The notes: generated by a model not told the origin, from the letters alone. A stretch of DNA of 64,000 nucleotides from Hypomesus transpacificus (GCF_021917145.1 NC_061067.1:2617224-2681223); one strand, 5' to 3'; counted from the stretch's first letter, positions 36,264-55,556 are shown. Numbers and translations: made by a program.

Positions 36264-39200
36264 ATGGCGGGCTGGTTGGGGCGTGTGTCGTGGGGGGATG
36301 CGTGGTATGGCCTCTACTCCCGTGTCCTCCGCACCAAGCCCATCGGGGTCATGGGTCAGGGGTCAGATATCACGGAGCTCACGGAGGGGGCAGGGGCGGG
36401 GCTGGCCAAGGTCCTGACAACCGTAGACCTGGTGTCGCTAGGCGTGGGGAGCTGTGTTGGCACGGGCATGTACGTGGTTGCTGGGTTGGTTGCCAAGGCG
36501 ATGGCTGGGCCCGGCGTCATCCTGTCCTTTTGTATTGCAGCGTTTGCCTCCATCTTGTCAGGTAAGACACACACAAACTCACACGCAAGCCTACCCACAC
36601 ACATATGCTGACACACACACACAAAGAACTGCATTACTCAAACATTTGAGTTTCTAGTAAACGGTGACTCTCCTCCAGGAGTGTGTTATGCAGAGTTTGG
36701 GGTGCGTGTGCCCAAGACCACAGGCTCCGCCTACACTTACAGCTATGTGACAGTGGGCGAGTGTGTGGCGTTTTTCATTGGTTGGAACCTGATCCTGGAG
36801 TACCTGATTGGCACAGCCGCGGGGGCGTCGGCCCTCAGCAGTATGTTTGACTCTCTGGCCAATCACAGCATCAGCAACTACATGATAACTCACCTGGGCA
36901 CGCTTCGAGGACTGGGTGGGTAGCCACTCCCCTAGGAACTGTGTGAGTGTGTGTGTAAGTGTGTGTGTGTGAGTGTGTGTGAGCGTACGTGTGTGTGCCT
37001 GAGCATGTGTGAGCGTGTGTGTCAGTGTGTGTGTGTCGTCTAACCCAGGTGTGCCTCTGTCACAGGTAAAGGGGAGGAGTCCTACCCAGACCTGCTGGCC
37101 CTGCTGATATCCCTGGTCGTCACGGTGATCATAGTGCTGGGGGTACGTAACACGGTGGGCTTCAACAACGTTCTGAACGTTGTCAACATGGTGGTCTGGG
37201 TCTTCATCATCATTGCCGGACTGTTCTTCGTTTCCGCCGGCAACTGGGAAGGAGGCCGGTTCCTTCCTTACGGCTGGTCAGGGGTGAGACTTCCCCTCTT
37301 CCTCCTCCCTCTCTTCCTGTGCAGGTGATGCAGGGAGCGTAACCGCGGTAACCACCCCCTGTGCAGCTGACGCAGGGAGCGCCACCGTGGTAACCTCCCC
37401 CTATGCAGTTTGATGCAGGGAGCGTAACCATGGTAACCTCCCGCTGTGCAGGTGATGCAGGGAGCGTAACCATGGTAACCTCCCGCTGTGCAGGTGATGC
37501 AGAGAGCGTAACCATGGTAACCTCCCCCTGTGCAGGTGATGCATGGAGCAGCCACTTGTTTCTACGCCTTCATCGGCTTTGACATCATCGCCACGACGGG
37601 GGAGGAGGCCAAGAACCCGAACACGTCCATCCCCTACGCCATCACCGCCTCGCTCATCACCTGCCTCACTGCCTACGTCTCCGTGAGCATCATCGTCTTA
37701 CGTTCTGGGGTGGGGAGGGGGGGCAAAACGTGTCAGAATGGGCTGCTTGTCATCAGCCATCTGTCTCTCACCCCTCTCTCCTTCCTCCCTTATCATCTCT
37801 CCTCCCTCCCTCACTCCCCCTCCCCTTCACCTCTCCGCCCCCCCCCCCCCCTCCCCCCCCCAGGTGAGTGTGATCCTGACTCTGATGGTCCCGTCTGATC
37901 TGATCGATGGCTCCGCTCCCCTGATGGAGATGTTTGCGGTCCACGGCTTCCTGGCTGGTAAATACGTGGTGGCGGTGGGCTCCATCGCAGGACTGACCGT
38001 GTCTCTGCTGGGCTCCCTCTTCCCCATGCCCAGAGTCATCTACGCCATGGCCAGAGACGGGCTGCTCTTCAGGTCTCAAACACACCCACCCACACACACA
38101 CACTAACATACACAGACACACACCAACACACACTCACACAGAAACACGTGTGTGTGCGTGTGCGTCCCAGGTTCTTGGCCCACGTGTCTCCGCTCACACA
38201 CACGCCGGTGGCGGCGTGTGTGGTGTCTGGTTGCCTGGCAGCAGTGATGTCCCTGCTGGTGAGCCTGAGGGATCTGATAGAGATGATGTCCATTGGCACC
38301 CTGCTGGCCTACACCCTGGTGAGCGTCTGCATCCTTCTGCTACGCTACCAGCCCGACACACACATCGACACGCACCACTTCCTGTCCCCGGAGGGCGACG
38401 ACGAGGGGCCCACGGAGAAGGAAGGCGTTCTGGCCGAAAACACCGACGGAGCCACGCCCACTAACGATGACCAGATGCTGATTGACGACCCCGACGGCTC
38501 CTCTTATCACGCGGGGGGGGCGGGCGGCGAGGCCGACGGGTCAGACTTCCACAGCGGCCCGTCCTCCCTGCTGAAGAGGATTCTGGGTAATCACTACTAC
38601 CCCCTGCGCGTGAGGCTGGGGGTCCCTGATGCCTCGGCCCGCCCCACGCCAGCCTCGGGGCGCACTGTGACGCGCTGCACCCTCCTCCTCTTCCTCCTCT
38701 CCTTCCTCCTCTGGGCCATCATCATCTTCGGCGTGGAGCGAGGGGTCGGCGCCGGCGCGGCGGTGGCAGGCCTGGTCGCGGCCGCGTTGGCCTGCGCCAT
38801 GGCGACGCTGCTGGTGATGATCCTGCGACAGCCGCAGAGTGGGCAGATCCTTCCCTACATGGCGCCGTGCGTGCCGTTTGTCCCCGTGGCGGCCATCTTG
38901 GTGAACTCGTACCTCATGCTCAAGTTGTCCCCCCTCACCTGGGCCAGGTTCGCTGTCTGGTGCTCTATAGGTCAGTATCACAACTGGGAGGGAGGGAGGG
39001 AGGGAAAAGGAGAGGGACATTTCCCTCTTTCTGAGCAACAGTTGCTATGCAAAGCAACATGTGTCTGGCTATGTCTCCCCAGGTGTGCTGATCTATGGTT
39101 GCTATGGGATATGGCACAGCTCTTTGGAACTCAGCGCCAAAGAGGAGGAGGCTCACGCCAGCACCTACCAGCGCTATGACGACCACCTCGACGACAACTT

Positions 39201-39492
39201 CACCCCCGACGATGACCTGTACCCCAACGACAACCAGGAAGATGGACAGTACCAGGGCTGGTCCGCGCCCGAAGAGAGAGGTCACCATTACCAACTTTCA
39301 AACCAGAACCAGGGAGCCGATCAATCCGAGAACCAAGATGGAGACCAGTACCAGCACGATTCAGAGTACCAGAACCAGTACGAGGAGGGCTCCGAGCATG
39401 GGTACCAGTCAGGACCAGCAGGTCAGTACTCATCTGGAAGGTCTGGGGGACGAGCCAATCCTGGCTTCGATCCACAGGAAGGGGAGTACTAA
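36264..39492 (+). CDS. slc7a14: Solute carrier family 7 member 14 (cationic amino-acid transporter-like)
   Basis: Multi-pass membrane protein of the CAT subfamily of APC transporters; mammalian SLC7A14 acts in neurons and photoreceptors, mainly on lysosomes. Exons are 36264-36561, 36679-36915, 37066-37283, 37536-37682, 37864-38072, 38171-38970 and 39083-39492; every phase matches, giving 772 aa, close to human. Recognisable blocks include [53 protein letters not shown] and [18 protein letters not shown] long acidic cytosolic loop lies in exon 6, followed by four further hydrophobic segments, and the C terminus is acidic and rich in Tyr/Gln. A minisatellite overlies the acceptor of exon 4. Confidence 0.96.
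37317..37545. repeat. slc7a14: ~45-bp minisatellite spanning the slc7a14 exon-4 acceptor
   Basis: Five copies of a unit containing tgtgcaggtgatgcagggag precede the true junction (tgtgcag|gtgatgcatggag at 37536). Each unit therefore carries a copy, sometimes mutated, of the acceptor and the first codons of exon 4, followed by cgtaaccatggtaacctccc. Confidence 0.85.
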
Positions 39493-40329
39493 CTACCTGA
39501 GACACACACCACTTCCTGTTTACTGAATGCTCTCATGCACACCTGGCTGTAGCTGACCTCACTAAATGAACAACCTGATTGTGAGTTAATGAAGCGAAAG
39601 ACTAATACTATTGTATATATAAAATAGTATAATATAATTTATGCATAGTCATTATATGATACAATTACAGAACTCTGTCCAGAGCATCATAACTGGTAAT
39701 GTGCTCTCTGAATGAGATCAAGACCATTTAAAACAGATTAAACATTTTTGGGTTTGTAGTTGACTATGTTTTTGTGATATAAATTATGGCGAGAGAGTAC
39801 ATGAATGTATTATAATAAAAATTCTGTATTGTCAGACAGTGTGAAATGTGTGATTGCAGAAAGTGAGTGATTTGAGTTTTTTGATCTAATAAAAAATATA
39901 TAGAAACCTTTTATTGTCACATTTCATCATCATGTTAACAAAATTTGTATTTGATAGTTCTTGGTTGTAGAAGGTATATTTCATGCTTTAAGTATGATGA
40001 CAAAATCAGTCGACTGGCTGAGGATCTGGGATGTCACTATCCAATTTCCTGTTTGTCTGGCAGGAAGTGAGGTCATCGTCAAGTCACGGTCATGCTGAGC
40101 AATGTGTTCAAGGATTCAAAAGGATAACAATCAGGAAACGGGCACTTTTAGATATGCATACAGTATAAACCATAAACTTCAGATACAGTATGCACACTGT
40201 ATACTTTACAAATCAACTTTAGATTTGCACACTGCGTACTATAAAAGTAGATTTCAGATCTGGAAAGACTGTGTACTATGTAACTCAGAAGAGGCAGACA
40301 TTGGCTGTGCAGTGGGTGGAGTCACGTCG
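39493..40329. other. Convergent 3' ends of slc7a14 and cldn11
   Basis: AATAAA words on the plus strand near 39814 and 39888 suit slc7a14, and tttatt near 39910 suits a minus-strand cldn11 signal. No coding sequence seen. Confidence 0.5.
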
Positions 40330-41685
40330 TCACACGTGTGCGATCTTGGCGTGATTTTCCGTGGCGGAGAGGGGGGTGGATGTGGCGGAAGCCCCCTGTC
40401 TGGAGTAGTAGAAACTGTTCTCCCTTCGCTGGAGGGTCGAGGAGTCGTCGCCATGACAGCAGAGAATCATGGCTCCGCCGAGGAGACAAAGGGCGGAGCC
40501 CACCCATCCGGCGTAGAGCGACCCGCCGAACGACATCAGGCCTTCGTCGTGGTGGGCACCAATGGGAAACCAGACGGTTGACACAATCCCACAAACAGCT
40601 GGGCGCGGAGGGGAGGGGAGGGGGAGAGGAGGGCAGAGGGAGAGAGAGGAGGGAGGAGGGAGAGAGAGGAGGGAGAGAGAGGAGGGAGGAGGGAGAGAGA
40701 GGAGGGCGGAGGGAGAGAGAGGAGGGCGGAGGCAGAGAGGGATATAAGTCACGAGGACATGTGATAGCTCTGTGTGTGTGAATGTGTCTCTGTCTGTATG
40801 TGTGTGTGTGCGAGTGTGTGTGTGCGTGTGTGTGTGCGTTCCACAGCTGCAGCTCTCTCTCTCTCTCTGGCCGCTGACAGACAGGCACTACCTGTCTTGC
40901 CCAACACAGGAAGCATGAGACCAGAGAGATGAACCCTCACCCTCCTTCCTCTGACTCTCGCTGCTTGTCAGGAGAACAGACCAGAACTGGCTCCTAACTG
41001 GGTTAGGAGTATAAAAGTCATACTATATGCTAGGTTCCCTTAAGGGATGAACACAAATGAAGGTGTTTATGTATCCATCCTATTTGAGTTAACAATACAC
41101 AGTATCACCTTTCGCTTTCTCCCTCTGTGTGTGTGTGTCTTACCCACCCATGATCAAGATGAGTGCCCCACCAATCATGGCACGGCGATGTTTGACGCGT
41201 GGCGTCTCGTTCTCTAACCTCACGCATGGCATCGCCATCATCACCAGCGCGAGGGCAGGAAGCCCCAGCAGGCACGCGCAGATCATCAATGCGCGAGAGG
41301 TTTGGACATAAGCTGAGAAAGAGGATGCAACAGTATTACTGTTGTTCCAGTCCAACTCTGCCTGTTTTCTCTCTTTTTTTTACAGTCACACACGGCGTTA
41401 GATACGGAGTTGGAGAGAGGGATGGAGAATGAGGTGCTATAGAAAGACGTTTATCTCACCTGGTAAAGTTAAGATCTGATTGAGGGTCACACAGTGGTAA
41501 AGCGCAGGGGAGATGACGCATTCTGCCCAGAGACCCCTCGAGCCCAGCTCATCCATGCGCATGCAGGTCGCGACGGTGTAATCACAGGTGCGCACCCAGT
41601 CATTGGTTGCGGTGGCGATGATAATACCGACCCAGCCCGCACAACTCACCGCGCTGCCGCTAACTTGACTGAAGAAATGCACCAT
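40330..41685 (-). CDS. cldn11: Claudin-11
   Basis: Tetraspan tight-junction protein; in mammals it forms junction strands in CNS myelin, testis and inner-ear basal cells. Minus-strand exons are 41685-41460, 41312-41148 and 40598-40330, giving 219 aa (human 207). Phases join when the exon-2 donor is taken at the first of two overlapping GT sites. The first extracellular loop carries the claudin signature: W, then GLW, then Cys-x-Cys spacing (NDWVRTC, RGLWAEC, LYHC). Transmembrane segments 2-4 follow, and the protein ends AKIAHV, with the terminal HV shared with mammalian claudin-11 as a PDZ-binding end. A (GA)n-type tract (40610-40740) lies in intron 2. Confidence 0.94.
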
Positions 41686-42877
41686 GGTAGTCCTTTGCGC
41701 ACAACCAAACAAAATATTGTATGTTTGTTATTTAAGTTAATGTCAGTAAAAAGTGGTGATAATCCGAATCAATTAATACAGAAGAGTAAAATCTAATTGA
41801 CTAATTTCAAAAGAAATGTATTGTATTTCTTGTATTGTATTTCCCTTGGCGATAACAACAATAATGCCTATGGAAGAATGTGTTCAAACCGCTTTACTGT
41901 TCACATAGAGTGAGTGGCTCGGAGAAATAAATGCTCTGAAAGAGATTTATAGTGCGAAGGGAAAAAATCCCCCCTCCCAAAATCTCAGCAAAAGTATTAA
42001 GCCAATCAAAACGAAGAGGGGGCATAACTTGAAACAGACAGGAACTATCCCTTTTTGATGACACTCGGCCAAAAATGCACCACCAGCCCTCTCACAAAAC
42101 TGGTAAAAACAACGGTTTATCGTTGTCATATGGTTGAGCAGGATTACAGGAAAGGAAGTTCCTGATGAACGATCGCCATCTAGTGGTGCGTAATGCTTCA
42201 TCGGAATATCTTAATATAAGTCTGAATTCAATCAATTTAATACATTTTAATGAATATTTCGTTTATTATTTAAATCAGAATAACATGAAAATGTGACAAT
42301 TAACAACATTGTTCTCTACCGGCATCCATTGAATAAATGGAAGTGGATTCAAGTAAAATAATATAAATCACTCTATTTTTTTTTCTTCATTTAGAATTAC
42401 GTTATTCCTCAACAGTATTATAACATTCTGATAGAATATATTTTTCATTTGAACTGTTACACTCTACAAAACATTTTGTTAGGGAAATGTATATATTAAA
42501 TGATCATGGTCCTCCACGAAATAACATCCTCAAACTGCATTGTAAAATATCCACAAAGATACATTAGAAAAAATCTCTGTGAATAGTGAAGAGTCAAGGA
42601 CAGGGACAGACTCTTTTTCTCTTCATCTCTCCACCCCCCCTCGTTTCATCTCCACATCAGATCCTTCACTTTAGGCCAACCACTACTCATAACCTCTCCA
42701 ATATGTGCAAATCTATTGTCATTGTGTCTCGCAGTCTATCTCTTGTTTCACCTTTGAACTGTTCCTGGCTTCTGTGTCCTCTCAGTTGTGGAGGCTACTT
42801 TATTTCTGCTCATCACCCCCCCTCCTCCCACCCCCCTCGTCCTCCCCCCGCCTCCCCCCTCGTCCTCCCCCCTACCC
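41686..42877. other. cldn11 upstream / phc3 downstream region
   Basis: AT-rich from 42200 to 42560, pyrimidine-rich near 42610-42870. No splice-flanked open exon. It should contain the cldn11 promoter and phc3 3' UTR. Confidence 0.5.
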
Positions 42878-49100
<6,223 letters not shown>

Positions 49101-49119
49101 ACTGCAAGGGTTTAGCACA

Positions 49120-50724
49120 CTGTTGGGAAAGACACACAAACCCAACTTGCGTTTCACATAAGCAATTACATATGTGTTTCATAACTTCCGAAATCTACGC
49201 AGGTCAGACCGCAAACAGAGTGATGTGCTTTTTAGTATGCTCGTAACAGTTACAGTAGTCTATGCGATAGTTTTGGTTATGCTAGGATCTCATGTTTTCA
49301 CACAGTTATGGCGATTACACCTGAGCAAGCAGCACTCTATTGTAGCAGAAACGTATGCACCATCCCCGCGTCAGCAGGTGCACCGAACACGCGCGACAGA
49401 TGCACACATCTGGTTTAGAGTATACGCGTAAACGTTTGGGAAGGTCTGTAAACTTAAAAACAGCCTACTACCGCGTACATGTGTATCAAACAAACCATTA
49501 AACCACTTCTGCAATTGTTTTAGTGTCTGAAATGCTTTAATCAAAAGCTCAGTCTACGTACCCAAAACCAGATGCGTCGCGGGCTGTTCTCTCTTGTGTA
49601 GGCCTACAATATAATATAACATGTTATTCTTCTGTCATTGATACTGGTCAACGTTAGTCGGGAACGACTGCGAAATAGTGCAAACAAGAACGGTGGCGAA
49701 GCTTAAAGAAACCTAACAGGTCTCACTTCCTAGTCTATGAGCGCAAAGGGGTGTAACGAAGACTCGTCTAGCCTATAGCGCGTCACAACATCAGCCCCCT
49801 ACAAACGTCTTTTTTCATCTTTTTTTTACGATTGGAATATATACTGTAACCCTATAGCCATAGTATGTCTAGTGTCTTGGAACTGTTATCATAAAAATTA
49901 TCATTAAAATAGCGTTTCGCTGATGCAGTAAACCCATATTTAGCGTATTACGCCATTTGTGTACATCAGTGTATGTGAGACTGTAGTAATAAAAACTCCT
50001 TAATTCGGTTCCTAATTAGACTATCACCCGTGTCCCCCAGCACCTGCGTACCTGCCGGGTCCGCGTAGGACGCAGCCGCTCGGGGCGACCAGGGTAGAGG
50101 CTGTGGGGCCCAGTCGGTCCGCGGGAGAAACGGTATCTTGTGTCGGTCGACTTACACCGCGAGGAGAGACAGCACCACTCAGAGTGCAGGAGGACCGTCT
50201 CATCAGTAGCATTCAGGGCGGATATATTTTATTCAATTGCATTGCCTACCACTATGATTATGTGCGTGGCTGTGTGTATATGTATGTGTGTGTGTGTATA
50301 TCTTGTCTTATAAACTACAATACATGTGCTCATTTTGAGTTTATTATGACTATACTTCATATCTCACGTATAGGATACATTTATTGAACTTGATTCCAGA
50401 TTAAAGACAGATCTCCAAGGCCTACGTTGTCCAGCATTCTCTGCGCTTTCATGTCAGCATTAATTGGATCGTGGATCGTGCAGTTTAAACTGATTCAACA
50501 TGCAGCCCTGCAGGGGCTGTCAGCTGTAAGCTGACAGGTTGCGCGCGGCACGGAACCCAACTCGCTGTCAACAAATGGTCGTCAAGCGCGTCAGACCTGA
50601 AGTTCACTGGCACAATCCTCGCATAGTCCTGATGAAAGAAAATGTGTCTTCAATTGTATTAAATACTCGTCCAGGTGAGGCTTTAGCGATGGTATTTGAA
50701 GTTTAAACTTTTTATTTAGACACA
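49120..50724. promoter_or_regulatory. phc3 5' exon and shared divergent promoter region
   Basis: A minus-strand donor (cag|gtacg, exon edge at 50052) in a GC-rich patch would splice to the acceptor before 49119, making a phc3 5' exon up to about 50212. The next gene starts at 50725 on the plus strand, so about 0.5 kb separates the two starts. This suggests a bidirectional promoter. The intron 49120-50051 is AT-rich with no other exon. Confidence 0.45.
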
Positions 50725-52689
50725 ATGTCATTAGCAAAGGTTATCAAACAGAAGCCGGTGGACACGCAAACAAATCTCGAAGTAAAAAATAGACCTACGA
50801 GAGTCGAAACAAAGCCAGCGTCTCAGTTGAAAGTGACATGTCCGCGTAAAACAAGGGCGTCTAGCTGTCCAAGGAGTATACATAACGGCAGTGAACCCAG
50901 CAAGAAACAGAGAATCGTGGGTGAGACCAAGTGTGAGAGGAGGGCGAGGTCAATATCCACAGCACCTAAACCCCGTCAGGGTCACAAAGTCACTGCAACG
51001 TCTCCGAAGTCAACTGACATCTCAACGAAATCACCCCTCAAGTCAGAAGAATCTGCTACAACGCCGGGACAAAAAGAGCGGGAAACGAGGTCACATTATG
51101 GAGTTCAGAGGTGAGAGTAAAATGCCTATGGCCTACCAGGTAAACCTACTCATGTTCTGCATGGCTACACTATATTATTATATTGATAGTTTAGACAGAA
51201 TGTTTACAAGCAAGCAAGGTAGCTTGGATGGTAAGGTCTACCATCTGCCGGTGATCACATAATCCTACCACCCGCTGGCCTGCTGCCGGTATTGTGACTT
51301 TTTTTAGCTAAAGCATTAGCCACCGTAGGAGTAGGAGGAGTTACTAATCAGCAAACTGACTTAAGGTCAATGTTGGTTTGAATGGCTCTAATAGGCTCTT
51401 GCATAATAGTGAATAGGTCACAGCAGAGAGCTGGGGTCAAATTGTGCTTAAGTTTTTCTGGATGATGTTGTTGGACGGATAAAGAAATGGAAGCCTAACT
51501 ATACTTTCTTTCTCAGCCACAAAGCTTTCACGGTCATCCCCCCGAATCCCAAGAAAAGAAAAGAAATTCAAAAGAGTGAGCACTTTTATTATTTTTATGA
51601 TAACAGGTCGCTATTTATGTATCCAACAGCTATGTAGCTCCAACATATAGCTAATGTACGTTATTATGACACTTGATCGTATGTGTTTTCCCTTGGGTCA
51701 GATTACATTCGAATTGAATGATCAGATTCTTTCGTTACTGGAGATGTAATTAGGCTAGTATTACTTAATATCATCAACTGCTTCTCGTTGGTTGGCTATG
51801 TAGAGGCGGAGGCGGAGCTAGCGGCTCTGGAGGACCTGCGGCTGAGCAGAGCGATGGCCTATGTGTCTATCAATCCCAGCAGTGTCGGTGAGGCACGCAC
51901 AGTCGCACACACATGTAAACCATAGTGATGGGAAGTTCGGTTCTTTTTACTGATTCGGTTCTTTGAATCTCGTTCAGTAAAATGAACGAATCTTTTTTCG
52001 AGTCATTTGTTCATTTCAGGGGGGGGGGGGGGGGGGGGGGGGGGGGCTATACGTCCACTGCAAAGGACGTATAGCCCCTATACGTCCACTGTAGGTTAGT
52101 GCATGACATGTGCACCAGCAAATACTATTTCAAAATAAATTCCTGCATTAAAATAATGTATCATGAGTTTGTATGATTTGGTCATGTATTATCACACAAG
52201 CATTTAATTATCACGTCAAACAATTACACTGCACTAAACTGTAAGTGTAAATGTAAAGTGAAAATAACAAAACCAGTCAGTATGATGACCCACTTAACAT
52301 CTGATGTAATATCAATAATGGGCACAAGGGGGTAGGCTACCACTTGCAAAATTATGGATAGGCCTGCTCCTATTAATCTTACAGAGCTGCCTAATGTCGT
52401 TGCAAAATAAGGTGGATTGAAAGTGTGTGTGTGTGTGTGTGTGCGTGTGAGTGTGTAGGCGGGTGCCTAAGTCTGGAGGAGGTGCGACTAAAACAGCAGC
52501 AAGAGATGCAGGCCAGAAGAAGACAGAAACAGGTGACACACAGACACACACACACATACACACACACACACACACACCCACGCACACACACACACACACA
52601 CTTACACAACACTTTTAACCTTGATTGTGGATGTGTTAACTCTGCAGATGAGAAAGTACCTGTTGGAACCCACGCCAATGTTGCTATAA
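50725..52689 (+). CDS. Uncharacterised five-exon gene, 214 aa
   Basis: I do not recognise the family by name. Exons are 50725-51110, 51517-51575, 51804-51887, 52459-52532 and 52648-52689; all phases join and the stop is at 52687-52689. Exon 1 encodes a basic, Lys/Arg/Ser/Thr-rich low-complexity N terminus with KKQR. The rest looks folded and constrained: AFTVIPPNPKKRKEIQKK, then a helix EAELAALEDLRLSRAMAYVS, INPSSVGGGCLSLEEV, and a Gln/Arg helix ending RKYLLEPTPMLL. Basic clusters (NPKKRKEIQKK) suggest a nuclear protein; no signal peptide or membrane segment is seen. A small exon set with exact phasing argues for a real gene. It is head to head with phc3. Confidence 0.75.
51920..52018 (+). 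mobile_element. hAT-like element end or MITE fragment
   Basis: The stretch agtgatgggaagttcggttc followed by mirrored motifs (gattcg, gaacgaatc) resembles terminal sequence of common fish hAT elements. The other end is not visible; it runs into a poly-G tract inside an intron of the unnamed gene. Confidence 0.4.
52019..52092. repeat. Poly-G(28) followed by a perfect 14-bp hairpin
   Basis: Twenty-eight consecutive G residues (52019-52046) lead into ggggctatacgtcc, an 8-base loop, and the exact complement ggacgtatagcccc (52043-52078). Part of the motif (tatacgtccactg) then repeats. Confidence 0.9.
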
Positions 52690-55080
52690 CGACATATCAA
52701 TCTCAGGCATGCTAAAACTAGTCACTGTCAAACTCCACTCGATGCAAAATGGTTCTTGTTTAGATGGATGATTAAAGCAAGCTTATTCTGTGGTAGCTTA
52801 CCCTTATTGTTTTAAATGAACAAAACATGTTATTTCGCCATCTTTCAATGTGACATTGAGATTACAATGTAAAAGGATATTTAAATGTTCTATTTATTTA
52901 AATGACTGATTTCTGAAACTCAAATGTTTTATGTGATAATGTATTTTTGCTATAGTAGTCAAATGATAGACACTAGAAGCAAAAAAGTTGATTCTATGTA
53001 TTTATTGACACTGGTAATTCTGCATATTTACGGAGGCAAATGGCATCAACTAAGTGTAAAATTAAGACATTATGACAAATATGAACATCAGACTGTTTTG
53101 GAGTATATGTAAACATTCCCTGTCCTGCAAGAAGTGAATTCCATCGCATTCCTCCTTTGCTGGGTATTCAGTAAAGTGACAAGTCGCATTTTATTTGGAT
53201 AGTTTTTTCATCATCATTATAAAACAAAATATACCTTTTTGGCAATACATTTTTATTTTTAGGACAAGGCTAAATCAGAAGTCCTGGAACTTCCATACTT
53301 TTTTTCATACTTTCATTTGAAGTACAATCATATGCGCAATGTGTCACTGTATTGCCAAACTAAATAGAAAATTACAGACAACTTGATTTGGTCACTCTGT
53401 CATATGGGTCATCCTTATTAAAGGAATAAATAGAGACTATTGTATGTAAATGCAATATATAGCCTATGTACATTTGTACCCATACTGTTAATCAACTTGG
53501 CTGATTATGTAATATTCAAGTATCATTTAGCTTCTTAGGAAATTTCTGTGCCGGGCACTAGTGTTGTCCTCACGTTTCTCGATCTTCTTTCCCATCGTCA
53601 CTGGATTACATGCTTCATACAGTACAGAAGAATACTCATGGGTAAAACTACATTATCCAGCATCAGAGAAACATAGGACAAACAAATACAGCTTGTAAAT
53701 TTAGTGTACAGTGCAATCCCCATGCAGTACCACATGCACGTGTAGAGGTCGCATGAATATAGTTTACCATGCATATCTGTATTGCCGATGTTTACTGTAT
53801 GTCGCGCGACGCTTCAATTTCTGTACAAGTGTTAAAAAAACACAAAAGAACATTGTGTTTCTAGCTTTTCAAGCCATTCCTTTCTGTCAGTGAGCATTAC
53901 ACATACCAAAGGTGAGGTGACTAGAGGGACTTGGAAAAACGGGATGAGATATTTTTTTAATTGATTGAGAATTTTTCGGCACTGTTTGACAGTAAATTTC
54001 ATTCACACTACCACTGAAAGGACACAGTTCATTAGGCCTACTGTTATTGTACACTTTAAAACTGTTGTGTTGTTTAAATGTAAAACAACCACTAACCTTT
54101 ACCCTAACCACGGACATAGCCTAAAGTAAAAAAATGCCAAACATGACTTTCTAACATGGCATGGAATAAGCCGTAACAAAACATCAGCGTGCAATTCAAT
54201 GGATTTAAGAAGGCAGCTAAACACAGATTGCTGAACAATTCAAGGACCAATTTTACATTTAATCATTTAGCAGACGCTCTTATCCAGAGCGTCAACATTT
54301 TGAGTTCCTCCACACTTGGCACAGCCTAGGTCTACGATCCCAAAAATATGTTGTACACACAATAAAATAAAAGTCTGAGTTCAAGTAATTAAAAGGGTGC
54401 AGAGTAAAACATTGAACAGTTCACTGTATCTTGCCACAAACGTTAAAATTGCCGTTCACAGAATAAGAGAAAAAGTATGTACGTGTGTTGGTGTGCGCTA
54501 GGCTACTTAGATTAGCCCTACAGAAAAGGCAGACAATTAAAGTAATTATAATGTATGACAATTATGAAACCCTGTCAATGTATGCCTATTCAAGTTATAC
54601 CACAAACACTGCTAATGTGCCAAACATCTTCTGAGAGAATAAATATGTAGGAATGAGTGTGGAGAGAAGCACAGTAATACAACATGGTGCAGGTGCTTCT
54701 TAGTTTAAAACTGATCAAAGGCATAGCCTTCACATTGATTGAAAAAGAAAAATCATAACTTCTTCACATAAATAACAATTATTTAACTGGAAACTGCTGA
54801 CAGAATTGTTGTAAACAAGATTAGTATTGAATTTCATGCCCAGCACGCAAATAATACTTCAGGTATAACGCAAAAATAGACTAAAACAAAAACAATTGTA
54901 GCATCAACAGTATTTGCACATAATAGCAAAATATGTCAATGTACATTGTAGCCTGTGAACATGAAATTACTGCCATGTTAACGCTTGAGTGTTGGGGACA
55001 AAGTAAAATCATAATCTGTGCTAGTAAAATAGTATGAACAATAGAATCCTTCTTTCAAACAGAACCCTCACACCTCCACC
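52690..55080. other. Intergenic, AT-rich
   Basis: No splice-flanked coding exon seen on either strand. A reverse-oriented SINE tail lies at 54252-54290. It presumably includes the 3' UTR of the unnamed gene. Confidence 0.5.
54252..54290 (-). mobile_element. SINE tail fragment
   Basis: tttagcagacgctcttatcc preceded by tacatttaatca is the reverse complement of the 3' tail seen in the SINE at 13080-13238. Confidence 0.6.
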
Positions 55081-55213
55081 CAGGGCCGGCCCTAGGGTTT
55101 TGGGGGCCTAATGAAAAATAGTGTATGGGGCCCTTTTGATTGGCAAATTGATTTTTTTTTGGGGGGGGGCCTAAATAAATGTTTAGTTTGTTTATTGGAT
55201 TGGGCCGGCCCTG
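55081..55213. mobile_element. hAT-type MITE with 8-bp target duplication
   Basis: Starts cagggccggcccta and ends with gggccggccctg (inverted), 133 bp. Flanked by cctccacc at 55073-55080 and 55214-55221. Confidence 0.85.
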
Positions 55214-55408
55214 CCTCCACCCCAAATACACAAACTAGATGTCTGCACTCATGCAATCTCTCCCCTGGCATTTTATATCTGACTTCACCCGTTACAGACG
55301 TGAGACCCTGACTCTCTTTCAGTTCCGGATCCTAACGTTTTTGAGGTAAATGGAAGGGAGGGAGATGAGGGTTTAGCTGGGTTGAATCTATTCAGCCTGC
55401 AGGCTCAG

Positions 55409-55556
55409 CAGCGGTGTGTCCAGACATTTTTGATAGGGGTGGCACCAGGGGTGGCCCGCCTCTGACTGGGCATATAGCCAATCATATATTGGGGTGGCCA
55501 ATCAGATTTCAGGGGTGGCCCGTGCCATCCTAGGCCACTCCCTGAACACGCCCCTG
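55409..55556. mobile_element. hAT-type MITE with 8-bp target duplication, second family
   Basis: A 148-bp element beginning cagcggtgtgtccag and ending with an imperfect inverted copy (cctgaacacgcccctg). It is flanked by aggctcag at 55401-55408 and 55557-55564. The interior contains repeated ggggtggcc words. Confidence 0.8.
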
